A stretch of 64,000 nucleotides of DNA from positions 124,001-188,000 of the forward strand of contig JBEWZL010000220.1 of NCBI GenBank assembly GCA_045837725.1. The letters are read 5' to 3'. Position 1 is the first letter of the stretch; each line of letters starts with the position of its first letter. The notes beneath the pieces were generated by a model. It had not been told where the DNA came from, searched no databases, and saw only the letters and a list, made by a program, of their open reading frames with translations. This DNA comes from Vermamoeba vermiformis (Eukaryota; Tubulinea; Echinamoebida). A program made the translations under genes and the position numbers. Below are positions 23,643 to 36,928 of this stretch, piece by piece.

Positions 23643-26600
23643 CTACGTCACCTTGGAGTTCTTGGGCTGCTCTACAATTGCAGTATCTTCTCTGTCTTCT
23701 TGATTTAAGGACTGGATCAGACTGTTCAACTGCAGCGTGACTGAATTGTAGGCGAATGAAAAGGCTCGTCGGACCTGTTATTACACGATTAGTATTCAAT
23801 ATGATATGTTAATTCTATGCTTACCTTCCACATCTCGAAAGAATTGAAGCCGATATTGTTTTGCGGATTGAACGGATCGAGAATAATCAATGGTGCTGAA
23901 ACCATCGGTTGACAATGCTCGATTGGAATATGACCGCTGCAAAGGCTATTAATTCAACTATGCAATTATAGCAGGTGGTACTTACCCTCCAATAGCAATT
24001 GAAATGGCTAACTTCTCGTACTCGAATTTGAGGCCGTAGAGCTCCAAGAAGTCCAACAACAACGCGCCAAGATTCTTCGACGAGCCGTCAGCAGCCGCAG
24101 GAGCACGACCTCCGTACAGTTGTAAGAACGACACGATCATCAGCACCAGACAGTACGAGCTCAATCCACCCGTGTAACTGTTGTTGAGCTTGCGCAGGTG
24201 CAAGAACTGGACACAATATGATTAGCTTCTAAAAAGAGTAATGCGAATGGACGTACCTGTTTGAGCACGAGGGCGAGAGGCTTCAACTCTTTGTACATGC
24301 CGCAATAATACTTCAACAACTCTCGTGCCTCTGCACCGCTGTGATTGGTCACATTCGCGTGGAACGAAATATCAACGTGTATGCTGTGGTCAGCTGTGTG
24401 GAACTTGATCACGGGCACACTCGCAGTCTCGATGCACTGCAAGGTGTCTGTCTTGACCCAGTCTTGTCCTCGCAACATACTTGCTACCAACTTCAACGGA
24501 TCTGACAATGGTGACGAACCTGCCGCGTCAGGTGACCGCGCCAAGTTATCGTGCGCATCGCTGATGATCTCAGCTGTGATGCCGTGCACGACCAGGTCTA
24601 GATCAGAAGATGGAATTGAAAGGCCTGTGGATAGTGACCCGAATACCTCGACCTTAACATCGGGCCATCGTCCGTTGATCAAAGAAGTCACACGATCAAC
24701 AGTGCTTTGATAGTGAATGGCCTTGGCAGCTACCATCTCGTCTACCAATGTCTGGAAGCGAATGATCTGGTCGTGCATGGCACTCACTTGTTGATTGTCC
24801 TTGTCCGATAACCCGTACAGTTTGTTGACAGCTGCAGGATAGAACGGAGCCCAAGGCTGAGGCCACAGTGGTGTTTGTTGCTGATAAATGTGCATCTGAT
24901 ACTGTTCGGGCAAGTAATAGTACGGGCCTTGTCCTGACGGATAGTATCCCGAAGGGTCCATCGTCATAACGTACGATCCTCCTGTCGGTGAGCTGCTCAT
25001 AGAGGTCTTTTCACTGCTCTTGTTTGTGTTGGTCTTTGGTGGCGAGCCTGTTGTTGCTATGACTTTGAATGCATAGGGCGGGGATTGTGCTTGCGCAAAG
25101 ATTGGCGCGGGTCTGAAGAACAACCCGGGGGTCGTATTATTGTTCAGCGAACTCGATTGGAAGGGATAGTTGTAGTTGCTAGGGAAGTCAATCAAGTGGT
25201 AAGGGTGGTGCTGTGGCGGTGAGGGTGGTCGTTTGGGCTGATTGTAGTTCGAAGGAGAAGTCTGCCGCCGCTTGATCGACTTCTTCTCTCGCTTCTGTTT
25301 CCTCTCTACTTCTTGTTGCACCGCTATCAACTTCTCCTCCAGCTGTTGAAGCTTTTGCGTGCTGCCAAGAGGAGGGTACTGAACCTCGTACTTTTGTTCC
25401 TCTTGCTGAGTTTGTTTTGACGCGCCACTTTGCGGCTTCTTCGGCTGCTCAATGTTCATGGCTGTGCTGCGCGTGAAGTTTCCAGAAAGTCTAGCTGACT
25501 TGTTATTGGACGCTCGTGGTACAGTATAATCTGCTTCCAACTCTTTAGACTTTGTGGCACTAATCTCGACGGACTGCCGCGGACTGTGATTGGCTGAGGC
25601 AAAAGAAGTTGATTCGCCGAACTTCACTGACCGAACAACAGCTCTGTCCAAGTGAGGATCTGACCGCGAGCGATTGACTGTGTCTTTTTCTCGGCCCTCT
25701 TTATCCTTCTCCTTTGGACTACTCGCGCTACTTTGGTTGTGACTCACAGTACCGCTCGAAGCCACTGACTTGATGAGCTTGCCAATGTCCTTCCAAATAT
25801 TAGTGTCTTTCTCTTTCTCTTTTGGCGCGTTATTGTTGTTGACAGTAATAGTTGTGTTACTGTTATTGCCCACAGAAGTGACGGTTGGGACTGGTTGCTT
25901 GACCTCTTGATGCTTGCTTGCAGCCTTCTTCGAGATGCGAATTGAGGGCGGTGCTTCTTTGGCTTTACTCTTAGGATCAGGTGCCATTTTCTTTGAGGAC
26001 TTGCTCGTCTCGGGAGCTTCTTTTGATTTGGTCTTGTGGCCCACAAACCTAACACTGCGATCGGGCTTGGTGGAGACGTCAATCCAATCGTCATATTGAT
26101 CGATCTTATTCTCTTGAATGGACGACGTTGAAGACGAAAGCTGCCGTCGCACTTCAGGCTTCTTTTTGTTTTTCCTCTTCTCAAGTATTGTTGCATCAAC
26201 TTTATCGAGCACTTCGTTGAGAATCGTGCCAACAAACTTTGTTACTTCTTCCTGCTTCTTTTTCTTTTCTTGTTCTAGCCGCTGCTTTTCCTTCTCGCGC
26301 AACTCTTGTTCTTTTTGTTCTTTTTGCTCTTTGCCTCGCTTTTGTTGCTTTTTCTTTTGTTTCTTCTTTTTCTCTTTTTTCTCCGCCTTCCTCGCGTTTT
26401 CTTCTTGTTCGCCGAGCAACAGATCTTTTGACAGCTTGTCTGCATATTCACGTTGTACGAGCACACCCATACGTCGCACAACGAAATCTAAACGCGTGTC
26501 TGCACGATTCAGCGGTGAAAAGTAAAGGAAATCGATGAAGGACCCCTCTGCATTGCTTTCCTGACTCTTCGCTGAAATTTCGAACAAAAAAGATAGCAGC

Positions 26601-29395
26601 TATAATTCACATTAGGATGTGTTTCAATACGATTGATAACAAAGACTTACTTGAGGATAGCTAAAACAGTCTTCGTCCTCTTTTACAACTTCTTTGATAA
26701 TGTTTCCAATAGTGCCAATCAGCTTCTTCTTTTCAGACAACGGCAACTGACGCCAAAATGTCCTCAAATGGTCTTTAGAAGCGAGTGACTGGTAATGCAC
26801 CGTCGGTGACTTGACATTGTACTTCTTATCCGTGTTCGGATTTTTTCGCGGATCTAACCCAGAATGGGCCCAGTACCGTGACCATAGAACCATTTCTACT
26901 TTGTGGGCTATATATGTCGCAAGACTAAACATAATTTTAAAATTAAATCAATTGAATTATGAAATTTCCAAATAAGGAAATGACAACCCAAACTGTTCGA
27001 GCAATCATCTTTAAAATGCAAATGTCACTTACGTATAGAACCCCATGCTTTCGAACCATTTGGGGATTTCCCAACTCCATGATTTCTTTTCCTGATCCCA
27101 GTAAACTCGACAAGGCTCTTTGATGAAATTTCCACGACTGCTTATCCTCTGTGTAAATACGTTAGTTCAGATATTTCTTCTTAGATGAATAGTATATAAC
27201 TCGTATGACTCATACCATTATCCGAAAAAACTGCGCAGGGTCGCGTAGGAATGACAATGAAAATGTCACGGTGTCCAAATACTCGACAGTATCACACAGT
27301 CTGACAGCATCTTCGAGCATTTGGTCAGCATCAATGCAAGTCAGAAAGCTGCCTTCCCAATAGTGCGACTTCTTTCTGAAACAAAAGTTGTCTTCTTGGG
27401 GAGACTTCCTTCGACCAAGATCACCAACAAAATAATCGTCGTAGTACGTGATATCTAACATATTTCAAATGATGTCAGTACTTGCTATATCAAGAACAAC
27501 AATGAATTGAAGAATCAATTTATACCTGACGGGACGCCCAATTTGTTTCCAGCAGTGTTTGCACGCTTAGAGTTCGTGTTGTTACTGTTCACGCTGTTCA
27601 TGTTGGAATTTCCGCCACTTAATTTGCGTGGCCGAATCGCGTTCTTTTTCGTGTAAGGCGTGCCTCCACTATTCGTCCGAGACCGATTATTGTTATTATT
27701 GGTAGATTTGTTATCTGAATAAGAAATTAGCTCGTGTCACAACAGCATATAAAATGATGTTAGAAGTACCTATGAACGATAAAATTTCATCACCCGAGCC
27801 GACTTCAAAGAACAATCCATCACCTTCTTTGCTCTTCTTGCCGTACATGTTCAACAACAGCTTCGCGAACTCTTTGTCGACAATAGACACGGCACTACAC
27901 CGTTCCTCTTCGGCCAGGGACGCGAACCATTTGCGCAGGTTCATTGTGTGCGTGGCATTTGTCGTGTGCGAGTTGAATATGAGCGATCGCTTGGCTGTAG
28001 TTGGTGATGTTGGAGCTGACTTGGCAAGCGTAACTTCGATCGAAGGCGATGATAAATCAGCTGTGGGCGTCACTAACAACGAGACAGAATTGGTCCTCTT
28101 ATTCGTCTTTTTGTTGGTGTTGTTGCCGCTGGTAATGTCATTCGTATTGTTAAAATATTCGTTTAGCGTATTCGTGGAAATGGTCGGCTCGCTAGTCGCC
28201 GAACTCGTTTCATAATCCGTGTCAGATTGGTTGCTGCTAATGTTACTGCCACTATTATTCTTCGAACTATTGATAATGCTGCTCAAATTGTGCTCGCTGT
28301 TACTTTTCTTTTTCTTTCTTCGCCTTCGCTTTTGAGTGGGCGAGCTGACCGTAGAACTATATTCTGGTTTTGGCGTATTCACGTGACTGTCGTCTTTGCT
28401 CGTCCACTCGCTATGAACAGAAAATCTTATCAGAATCACCAACTCGAGATTTTAATTAAAATTTCTGAATTATTTCTTCGGTCATTTAAATTAGGGCATT
28501 TTAAATATAAATGATATTATTTAGTCTTCATATCTCGTATAAATTAACGTCAAATCACCGAAGACACATCCGGAATAAAAATAAATATAATTGTAGTAAG
28601 TCAAATGACGTATTGTATTTCCAATTAATCGTTATTGAAAGGATTTCAATAATATTGAAAATTGATTGCATTTTAGGTCAGTTATTTTTAGCGCAATTAA
28701 ACTTGAATTAACTAGATAGCGTAAACGTAAAATAACAGCAATCCAAGTTTCTCAAATTTATTTGAGCCAGAAATTAATGATTATTGAAAAGTAAATTAGC
28801 AAATGGTCAGATTTCAGGTTAAAAATTATTACTGAATAAAGAATCAATATAGGAGTATAAATCGATTAAAATATTATATTAATCATTTAGGAATATTTAT
28901 CAGCAATTAATTCGATTCCTGGATGCACATCGGTGATCTTTCTACTTTTTAGGTTATAGTTTTGATTCCTTACCTGCTCCCCATAGAGCGAGGGGAAATT
29001 GCGTCTAATGAGCGTGGGCTATCCAGCTTGAATTAATTACTGAATTTCAATTCGGTTTTGAAAGGTTGAAAACAAATCTCCATCTACAACAGATTGAAAT
29101 ACAAGCTTATTGCTATGAATGGGGAGATATTGATATAATTGAGCGATCTCCAACTTGATAACTACACTCCTTCGATACGATCTGTTGTGGATGTCTTTTG
29201 TGGTCCGAAATGGTAAAAAAGCCCGAAAATCACAATGCAAAGAACGTGTTGCCGACTCAAAGGGAGATACCAATCTTTGTTCGAACGAAAGCAGTATATT
29301 TAACAAAAGCACTATCCTTACTAAGAGTAAAAACCTCTTGGTCGCGATCTCTACAATTTTACAGGCCGCTCAAATTGCAAAACTCCATTCCACAT
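23643..29395 (-). CDS. Non-canonical poly(A) polymerase / terminal nucleotidyltransferase (TRF4/PAPD5 type) with long N-terminal extension
   Basis: The C-terminal third carries the polymerase: VEVFGSLSTGLSIPSSDLDL (GS plus DxD metal ligands), IHVDISFHANVTNHSG (third Asp), LNNSYTGGLSSYCLVLMIVS and LIILDPFNPQNNIGFNSFEM, all hallmarks of TRF4/TENT4. These enzymes add short A tails to nuclear RNAs for decay or stabilise mRNAs. Before it lies a Lys/Glu-rich region (KEKKKKQKKKQQKRGKEQKE) and upstream a conserved-looking Trp-rich block (EPCRVYWDQEKKSWSWEIPK, LRTFWRQLPLSEKKKLIG) that I do not recognise. The first exons are tentative: MWNGVLQFERP (29395-29363) joins LDSPRSLDAISPRSMGS (29036-28984) and then SEWTSKDD in phase. 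Total roughly 1,400-1,500 residues, far longer than yeast Trf4. Confidence 0.88.
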
Positions 29396-29455
29396 TATCT
29401 AATTAGATTTATTATTTACAAATTTATTAAATAAAATTTCCACCGAGGTGTAGTA

Positions 29456-30763
29456 TTATTGCAGCTCCATTTTTTCGGCTAGGCCGCTATCACTCTTGTT
29501 CTCATCTTCTTTGTCATTGTCTTCCTTATTTACAGGCACGCTATCTGATACTAACATAATAGTATCGTCCGAATCGTTTCCGTCGCCGATGCCAAGCGAA
29601 TCCAATTTGAGTGGACTTGAAGGCGTTACTAGTAAAATCGATCCGCTTTCTTTGTCTTCTTTTTTCTCGTCTACATTATTGTTGGTGTTATTGCTGCTAT
29701 TAATTGTATTTTCTTCTATATTCTCCGGTTTGATACTCGTTGGTGCATTAGATCCAACAAGTTGTACTGGATCCGGTTTGACCTGAATACCAGCTCCAAC
29801 TTTGTTATCAACAGGTGCACTAACCTTCTTGTCTTCTACAGGTTTCTTTGTTTCATTACTATTCGAGTTGGTATTGGTGTTAGGTGTCGGAGTTGTACTG
29901 CGCTCAGCTGATGTTTTGAGTTTTGATGGACTAGGACTACGACTAGGGTTATTATTGTTATTACTGCTCGTACTCGACACTTCATTCGTTCCTTTCTCAT
30001 CTTTGATATTCAATGATAACGCGTCGCCTGAAGTAAAGAAGTCAGTTAAAGGCCCGAGTCGATATTTTTGCTAGAGCTCGAGCTCCGTCGAATAAGCATG
30101 TATTTCACTTATAATGTCCATTTGTATTGATATTTTATGATTTATTGCAATTCTTATTCTTTAAACGAAAGAGATTTATCCGTTATGAAAATCTTTAATT
30201 ACTAGAAAAATCTATTACGCGGCGATTATTTACCTTTATTGCTCTTTGATAATTTTTCTACCATTAGATACTTCTCAGCTACATAGGTTTTGACGTCTTT
30301 CCAAATTTTATCGTACTTGCTGGCAATTTCAGTGTCCAGCCTATTAAAAAAAATCCCAAAATTAAAATTAATTATTACGTGATTGTAATATGCGGTTTAA
30401 CATCTTGTTCATCATAAAATGGAAATATCTTGATTGATCCAAACGAGTAAAATTTAATAAGGGAAGGACGTACTCTGTAACTTCTTTTAAAGGCTTTCCA
30501 CTATTTTTTGCGTTAGATGTAGGTGTTCCAGGCCTTTGGATAGGCGGTTTCTTGTCTCCTTGTGTTGGGGTTGGATTTGCATCTGCGCCGATATTTTAGA
30601 CAAAGGTCTGTTCAATAATACAATTATTTCTCTTACTGCTATTAATTAATACTGTCAATCCGTTGTTTAATTTCTGCTTTTTGTTGCTTTCTTCCGGGTT
30701 GTCGTCAGATTGCCGTTTGTTAGGACTTGTCTGCGCTGCGGGTGTAGACTCCCCAGACGACAT
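29456..30763 (-). CDS. Disordered protein of unknown function
   Basis: Exons start MSSGESTPAAQTSPNKRQSD and pass a short helical part, RLDTEIASKYDKIWKDVKTY, with VAEKYLMVEKLSKSNK. The last exon (30030-29456) is rich in Ser, Asn, Thr and Pro, then Asp/Glu, ending KSDSGLAEKMELQ. The first splice (AGC A to AT GCA) keeps frame and is typical. The basic KRQSDDNPEESNKKQK segment could be a nuclear signal. No family recognised. It ends only about 60 bp before the tentative start of the polymerase gene on the same strand, so the two could conceivably be one transcription unit. Confidence 0.7.
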
Positions 30764-30966
30764 CGTGCTGGCAATATATATTTACCTATAGCACATATTA
30801 TGAAAATACTCGTTGTAGTATTCTACCGAGCAAAACTAAATGACAAAACTTTTCCCGCAAAGCTCAACATGTTGTTCCACGCGTCAAAACATTTATTGAA
30901 GGGTTAATTAGAATTCTGGTTACAAGCTGAATATTGCCATCATGTTTATTGGTTTTATCTACATTT

Positions 30967-33624
30967 TTAGGCATTATCTGCTTTAAACCTTTTGGCTGGA
31001 TGCTCCTCGTCACCTTGCTAATCGATTGAAATATTAAACATAAATTCGAAGAAATATTAATATAGCAGTACTTACGCCCTCTGGAAACTCTCGTTTCTTG
31101 CCAACTTCGGTGGGTAATGGTACTTGATCGGATTCGTCTTCCTCAGCATGACACTGAGTGTGGTAAATGAAGCCATCCGACGCAATGACGGCGTTCTTGT
31201 ACATCCAGTCTTCTTGGTCCGCGTCCCAGAATAGCTCAAACTTTTCGTTGCAAGCGACACAGTTCGGTTGTGACTCATCCGCGCGCACTGAAGGAACTTT
31301 CTTCTCTTCTTCAGACTTCTCCTCAGCTTCCAGATGACCAAATGGTGTAACTATGATAATATCGTTAATAACGTACGCTCAAGCTGCGAAAGGAATAACA
31401 ATAGCTGACCTGCTTGAGTTGGTGCTTCGGCTTCCTTGGCGTCGATCCAAGCGTTTACAGGCTGGAACCAAGCACGAGAGATAGGCTTCTTGGACTTCTG
31501 CTTCTCTCGTCTGTTCTTTCTGAAATGCCAATCCAAGTGTGAGTCCATTTCCTTTTGTTCCTTGAATCGCAAGCCACATTGACTGCACTGCAAGGGAATA
31601 TCAAAATAGATCGCGTTGATAATCCACTCGTAGCGCCTAAGAAAGTTACAATTAGATTCGCTCGTGCAAAGAGCAATATCAAGCAATACTTACTTTCGCA
31701 ATGACTCTGGGTTCTTAAAGCTCGGGCGATCTCGTTCGCTGGCGGCCTTCTTCGGTGGTGCAGAACTCTCGTTGCCCTTGTTCGGCTTGATGAGACCGTA
31801 GTTCATAAGATCGTGAGCAAGTGACTGGCTAACAACGGGTCGCGTTGGAGCCACGGGTTGAACGGGCTTGGTGATCGGTTGAGCGGGCAGTGCGCCGGTT
31901 GTCAACGCACCGGACAGCAAGGCCAAAGCAGCAGGATCGAGGCTTGGAGTGGACTGAACTGTGGTAGGAGGCACTACGCTAGGAATAGTTGGGGCAGCCT
32001 GCAAAGTGGTGCGCAAGTCGTAGAGTTGTTGCAACTGCTGAAGTGTCTGCAAGATGACGGGTGACTGAGCTGGATTAATTTGTAATTGTTGTGCCACTAT
32101 CGTTTGCAATGTTGCCACAACGTGCTGTCGTTGCATCTCTGGTGTGCCGGGTGGTATCACAGCTGTAACTTCAGCGACTGGTTTGAGTGTAGGGTTCACT
32201 TGGCTCATCATTTGGTAGACTTGCAATAAGAGCACTAACTCTGCGTTATTCAAATCGTTTACGGTTGGTACTGATGACGGCTGACCCAATAACTTGACAG
32301 ATAAATAAAAAGGTTACTAAGTGATCAGTATAAGTGGGTTGAATAAACGGTTAGTTAGCGGAGGTTAGTTTGATTAGTAAATTATCATCTTATAACCGGC
32401 TTATTCATAGTGATATGAATGGTTGTTAAGCCGATATAGAATTAACCTAAATAATAAATTAATCTTTATTTTTTGAGATCTCGCGTTAAAGCATCGCCCA
32501 AAAGTACTTTGGTGGCACTTTGCAACGGTGATCATCTCCATTATGATTGCCCTTATCAGTGCAATGCACGCGAGTACGTTACTGAGCTGCACTTGTCTTT
32601 ATTGTCCTCCTTTTTTGTCTTTTGTACAGAGTGCTCATTCTTGCTCATCACGCGCGCAAAAAAAAAGTATAGAATCATTTTAATTACTTACTCCTTGTAA
32701 GGCGAGAGCCAAGTTCGGTGGTGTCAGTGCTGCACTAGCGACTTGTGTATTCGGCGTGGCTCCTAGCCATTGAGGTGCTGCATCCTGGATTGAAAAAGGT
32801 GCGTTAGAGAGCTCAGTGATGGCATGCAGCAAATCGCTCCGCACACATACCATTGGTTTATTTACATTAGCGGGGATTGGTGCAGGGGCTGGTCGTCCTG
32901 GTCCTTTGTTGGAAGGTAGAGGGACCTGGCCACCAGATTTGACCGTTGCAGGCGCGGGTGTTGCGGCGTTCTTTTGTTGAATAGCTTGCACCCTTATATC
33001 AATCTTTTGTAGCAACTGCGTAGTAAATAGCTTAGAGTCTCGCCAGGTCTGCAGCAGATGCAACAAGGCACGCTGCATCTGCGCATCGGCTCGCGCGAAG
33101 ACAGCAGTGAAAGTGTTGAATAAGTTCTTAGCAAAAAGATTTATGTACACGCCTCGAACGTTCTTCATAATAGAATCCATCAAATAAATAACTGGAAGCT
33201 TTGTTTCAAGAGGATTCTATAAATTGAAAAATTAAAATATGTAATCTAAAAAATAGCCACCTTGAAAATAATAACATCTTTATACGGAGCTCGCTGATTA
33301 TGGTCAAATATCGACAAAAACAAAATCCAAGAAAAAGTTGAAAAATTAAATTGGTCATTCAATTAAACCGTGAACAATACTTACATTTTTAATTCTATTT
33401 TCTACTACAGTGACTATGTCATTAGCATTTTTAATATTTTCTTTCGCAATCAGCGTCAAAGTATTTATGATCGGATGCGAGTTGAAAGTAAGCTCTGCCA
33501 CAGCTGCATCATATTCTTTTGCTATTTCGCTCATGCCTCCAATATTTCCACGGTTCTCCGCAGGTTGCAATACAGTATTGAATATTTGAGGTACTACGTT
33601 TTGTTGGTCATCAGATCGAAACAT
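30967..33624 (-). CDS. PCF11: Pre-mRNA cleavage complex II protein Pcf11
   Basis: The N-terminal CID reads EYDAAVAELTFNSHPIINTL, then VIYLMDSIMKNVRGVYINLF and LLHLLQTWRDSKLFTTQLLQ, the domain that binds phosphorylated RNA polymerase II tails. A Gln/Pro-rich middle follows (QQLQQLYDLRTTLQ). Near the C-terminus are two zinc-finger segments: LQCSQCGLRFKEQKEMDSHL with DWHFRKNRREKQ, and NCVACNEKFELFWDADQEDW with YHTQCH, flanking the Clp1-binding region in known Pcf11. The last exon ends HPAKRFKADNA. It acts in mRNA 3'-end cleavage and transcription termination. About seven exons; the intron at 32290-32690 is long. The start at MFRSDDQQN is the first ATG, with a second candidate 30 codons on. Confidence 0.93.
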
Positions 33625-33951
33625 CTAACAAATACAAAATTAAATAAGTGACTACCTTTGTATCTGATGCACTAAGAACTCGTCGACTGGCCCAACTTTG
33701 TCCGCAAGATTTTGGGCCCAACCGCAGAAATAAAATTTTGTGCGCGCGAAAAAACTGCGGGTGTGTCCTCCAGTAGAGTGGTCCACAACCGCCGATGAGG
33801 TTGGTCAAAATAAGTCGTGTCTCGACCGACACTTAGGCTTTGTACCGTATTCGGAGAACCTATTCAAGGAACTTTCTTAAGAAAAAACCCTTCTTGCTAT
33901 TTTAAGGTTTATTTATATCTTTGTGTAGTCGTTTACCACAAAATAACATTA
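33625..33951. promoter_or_regulatory. Divergent intergenic region between PCF11 and the Cys-rich gene
   Basis: No gene seen; it should hold both promoters. Open frames here have no family resemblance. Confidence 0.35.
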
Positions 33952-34524
33952 ATGATAAAATATTCCACCGTCATACTACTTGCAATTTCCTGCATCGGAT
34001 TCGCTGCAGCAGACTGGCTTTTTGCACAAGCTTGTACTAGCAGCCATGTGAATCAGCCAGGCTACGCCGAGAACGGAGATTGTGTATTCAAAGATGGTGT
34101 TTGGAATTCTATTTCATGTAAGGGTTCTGAGGCAGTTCTCTTACACTGTACCGATCCTGCGTGCACTAAGTGTAAGGAATATTCAAAAAGAAGACTGAAT
34201 CGATGCGATGAAGGAGTTGATCAATATTATCAATGTTTCACTGAAGAACCTCCATTTGGGAAACTGATGGGCGGACCTTATGCTTACATGGCTGATTTCG
34301 ACTCGAGTTGTACATCCGCAGCAACTTACATCTCTGTGTGGCCGATAGGATGCAGGGCTGATTTGTATAATTTTCAGTCAACCTCAGCACGCTGCGATCA
34401 ACACTACTTCTACCTCACATCTTGGCAAAGAAATAATTGCACGGGAGAATCTTCTACCTTACTCTACACGAGAGCTACATGCACCCCGGACAATCGTTAC
34501 ATAGAATGCATAGGCACTGATTAG
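33952..34524 (+). CDS. Small secreted cysteine-rich protein
   Basis: A single exon encodes 190 residues. MIKYSTVILLAISCIGFAAA is a signal peptide, with likely cleavage before DWLFAQ. The mature part has about 16 cysteines, including CTDPACTKCKEYSKRR and a late C-x15-20-C spacing, with few charged clusters. No known domain recognised. The start is the ATG that directly precedes the hydrophobic core; an upstream in-frame ATG at 33817 would bury the signal peptide. Secretion is well supported; the job (defence, adhesion or digestion) is open. Confidence 0.75.
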   Translation: MIKYSTVILLAISCIGFAAADWLFAQACTSSHVNQPGYAENGDCVFKDGVWNSISCKGSEAVLLHCTDPACTKCKEYSKRRLNRCDEGVDQYYQCFTEEPPFGKLMGGPYAYMADFDSSCTSAATYISVWPIGCRADLYNFQSTSARCDQHYFYLTSWQRNNCTGESSTLLYTRATCTPDNRYIECIGTD

Positions 34525-34632
34525 ATTTCGGCCTGTTTTCTCCCAGTTTTTGTCTGAGACAAAATGGTTCGTGTAGTTAAACGAATAAACTTCTTCCATT
34601 CAAGCCCTCAAGGCTTAAATTGCATATATAAC

Positions 34633-36753
34633 ATGACGCAACTGTATAAGACACCTGGTATGTATACGACCCAATGAACGCGAGCGCAAGGTGAGCTAAC
34701 CTTCGTCTGTAGTCGTTTTCCAAGATCTTCGGCCAGCCGAAGCTTACATGCAATTATTTGATGCATTGGATCATGTAAATAAATTGTCTGATGATATATT
34801 TGGCAAGATTAGCGCTAGAGTAAGTCCTCCTAAAAAAATACGAAAATATTTTAATTTAATACTATCCGACCTTGTTTATTGTGAATAACGCGTGATTGTA
34901 ACCTATTGATAGTTATATAAACGGTAAATATTAATTGGGATGATATTAGGTCCAACAAGAAAAAGCTAGACTGGATGCGATCAAGAATCGAATTGACAGC
35001 GCCAAGGTAATTATAAATTAATAATTATCGTGTGCACACGTATTTATACGTTCAAATATTAGGAAAAAGTCAGAAAGATTAGCGGCACAACAAAAGCAAT
35101 TACAATTATATCCCCGAACAAATATACAGCACCAGAACGGTTGCCAGACTTCAAACCATTATTCTGCGATACACCCGCACAACTAGATATCAAGCATTCG
35201 AAGTTTAAGCTCGACCCACAGACAAATCCGTTCGTGAGTAAATTTGCTTCGAATGTTCAGCCAGAAGTGGACTGCTAACCCGTATTTTTGCGAATAAGGC
35301 TCCACCCGAACCAATCTCAAACTCTGGTGGTGAAGTGAACATCGATATTAAGAGCGTTGATCAGCGTATCGAAGCAGCTGCCGTAAGTGCCTCAAAGCAC
35401 GCGACAGATCTAGTCTAAGACTAGCGGTCTAGTTGCCCTCTAAATACGACTAGTCTTATTAACGCGCATATGAAGCACTGTTTAACATATTTGTATGTTA
35501 TAGGAAGGTCTTGGTCGTCTTCCCGAATACTTGCCTTCCATTGCGGATCTGCTTCTATTCAACACCTCCTACAATCCTTACCGCGCCTATGTATCTTTAG
35601 ATAATCTTGAGAAGGGTCAAGGCAAAGAGAAGCAGCGTGAAGAGAAGAAGGAGTCTCTTGCTGCTGCTCCTGTTACAGTGACAGAGGGTGACAAACTGGT
35701 ACGTGTCGATTATAATTTTCTTTATTTAATACCTCAATATGTTATTTCCCGTTTAATTTAACGAGTGAAACCGTCATCTGCATTCAATAGAGTGTTACTT
35801 ACCTAATTACGCAGGTCTTGCCAGGCTCATCCGCCCTCAAGTTTACTCCCGGTCCAACAGAGGTGCCTGAGATGAACTTCCCCACCGACTTGCCTCTTAA
35901 GATGGTTGCTGAAATTGATTATTCACAACTCAACTTACCTCAGTTCGCGTCTATTGCCCCTTCAGATCAAATGATTCCACAGAACTTGCCCACCGTTGAT
36001 GGTGCTGGTACTACTTCTGCCGACTTGCCTAAAGTTGATTCAGCTGCTTCATTCTCTAATCCTGCTATTGCTGCTCCGCCTCCACCTCCTCAACCTGTGG
36101 TAAGTTCACTTAACATGCGCGTTCGAAGTATCAAGCCCGTGCTAACTAGTTACTTTAGGCCGCTGCCGTTCCTGCTGCCTCGGCAGGTCCTGCACCACCA
36201 CCACCTCCACCACCTCCAGTAAGTTCCTTTATTCATTAAAACTACTTGGTTCCGCGACAGCACGTTGTTAATACCGTCTTTAGTCCAATGCCCCTATGCC
36301 TCCTCCACCACCTCCACCAGTCAAAGTTGCTGCTGCCGCTGCAAGCAGCGACGACGAGCCTGCCTCAGCCCCGAGTGGCAAGCTCCAAGTTCCTGGCTGT
36401 AAGTCACATGCGAGTTGATGCACACGTGCTCAGATCTAACATTTTTCATAGTGGACAGCAGAGCGAGCATGTTGGATGATATTCGCTCGGGCAATCACCT
36501 GAAGCGTCTCAAAAAGACTAATGAGCGAGAGTCACCCAAGCCCTCAAAGAAAGTCGAAGCCAAGCGTGGTAAAGAGCCACCAACGATGCAAGGTATTTTT
36601 GGTGATCTGCTCACCGCCTTGAAGCGACGTCGTGAGGGTTTGACGACGGGTAAAGTGAAGGCCTCAAAGCCCGAGAAGGATGATGGCGAGGATGAGATTA
36701 AAGCCCCCAATAACAACGATGCTGCTGACGACAAGGCTTGGGAAGACGAATAA
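34633..36753 (+). CDS. WASHC1: WASH complex subunit 1 (actin nucleation-promoting factor)
   Basis: About nine exons. MTQLYKTPVVFQDLRPAEAY leads into the WASH homology region: DALDHVNKLSDDIFGKISAR, QQEKARLDAIKNRIDSAKEK and LPSIADLLLFNTSYNPYRAY, the last being a WASH hallmark. A proline-rich segment (PPPPPQP, then a run of eight prolines) precedes a VCA end: WH2-like LDSRASMLDDIRSGNHLKRL, a basic central part, and the acidic DDKAWEDE. WASH activates Arp2/3 on endosomes to sort and recycle cargo and neutralise lysosomes. The first intron splits codon G/TC so that PVVFQDL is restored. A VAMP7-type SNARE follows 175 bp downstream on the same strand. Confidence 0.94.
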
Positions 36754-36928
36754 AACCGATCTACCCCTGCTCATGTCCTTCTAACCCTGTAAGATAAACG
36801 TATATGTTTACACCCAATTGTCTGGCATTGTGAAATAATAAGGGTCCGTTATTCGGCCGGTCCGTTTTTATTTTTTGGCGGCTGTGCGATCGGAATATTT
36901 TATTGCGATCAGAAGATAATCGAACACA

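Noticed and set aside
26118-26538. Ser/Phe-rich plus-strand frames
   Set aside because: Antisense of the Lys/Glu-rich region of the polymerase gene.
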